A DNA stretch of 64,000 nucleotides from Cololabis saira. Its lineage: Eukaryota > Chordata > Actinopteri > Beloniformes > Belonidae. Within the stretch, counting starts at the first letter, position 1, and each line of letters begins with the position of its first letter. Below are positions 63,711-64,000 of this stretch, piece by piece. The position numbers and the translations under genes are program-made. The notes under the pieces were generated by a model that was not told the DNA's origin, did no database searches, and saw nothing but the letters and a program-made list of their open reading frames with translations. Location: contig NC_084596.1 in assembly GCF_033807715.1 (NCBI RefSeq), forward strand, positions 35,302,879 through 35,366,878, written 5' to 3'.

Positions 63711-63898
63711 CCTATGACCCATACACGTCATGCGTTGTGGACCATTTGAGACATAAATTAGAGATTTGGTGTCCTCATACAAGGCTTCAGTCAGTATTAC
63801 CTAAAGTTTTCTGACTTTTCAGAATCCCCAAATCTAATTTCTGTGGTGAATAATTAGGAACGAGAACGATTGATGCTCATGAAGCAGCAGCAGCAGAC

Positions 63899-64000
63899 CC
63901 AGGTCCTCGAGGGCCACTGTCCTGCATGTTTTAGATGTTTGAGATGTTTGAGAAGTTTGAGATATTTGAGATGTTTTAGATGTCCACCACACCTGACAGA
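63899..64000. mobile_element. Partial copy of the 26215-26440 MITE family
   Basis: GGTCCTCGAGGGCCACTGTC followed by CTGCATGTTTTAGATGTT matches the inner left arm of the family; it is followed by GAGATGTTT repeats and runs off the window. Confidence 0.55.

Overview
This is nuclear DNA of a vertebrate, almost certainly a teleost fish. The genes have vertebrate exon-intron structure with GT-AG introns, and the spaces between exons are crowded with fish-type repeats: hAT-like MITEs with 8-bp target duplications, L2/CR1-like LINE ends, a TTAA-flanked element, an ERV-like solo LTR and long (TA)n, (ATCC)n, (TTA)n and (CA)n tracts. I found five protein-coding genes and no convincing RNA gene. All exon borders were read by eye from splice signals, reading phase and family knowledge.

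Layout: nedd8 (+, 257-1336, 4 exons); ap1g2, the AP-1 gamma-2 adaptin (-, 23693-4710, 21 coding exons, convergent with nedd8); a 13-kb gene-free, repeat-rich gap; prmt5 (-, 43707-36938, 16 coding exons); a 3.5-kb divergent spacer; psmb11, the thymoproteasome subunit beta5t (+, 47227-48219, one exon); psmb5, proteasome beta5 (+, 48865-56256, 3 exons); then 7.7 kb with no recognisable gene to the window end. From memory, the same genes lie near one another on human chromosome 14q11.2 (PRMT5, PSMB5, PSMB11, AP1G2, NEDD8), so the block looks like old synteny with local rearrangement.

Functionally the genes fall into protein modification and turnover (nedd8 activates cullin ubiquitin ligases that feed the proteasome; psmb5 and psmb11 are alternative chymotrypsin-like-site subunits of the 20S core), clathrin adaptor traffic (ap1g2) and symmetric arginine methylation (prmt5). 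psmb11 and psmb5 are tandem neighbours 645 bp apart although beta5t is expected to be thymus-restricted and beta5 ubiquitous; a CTCF-like motif and a palindromic element lie between them.

The best leads are (1) an extra segment of about 41 residues in the mature part of psmb11, at the place where psmb5 has its second intron; (2) a 2.5-kb element with 330-bp inverted repeats inside an ap1g2 intron, whose ORF has a GCD...GKK segment recalling FEN/PIN nucleases plus a Cys-rich tail; (3) a palindromic module shared by MITEs with different termini; (4) direct MITE copies on both sides of most prmt5 exons.
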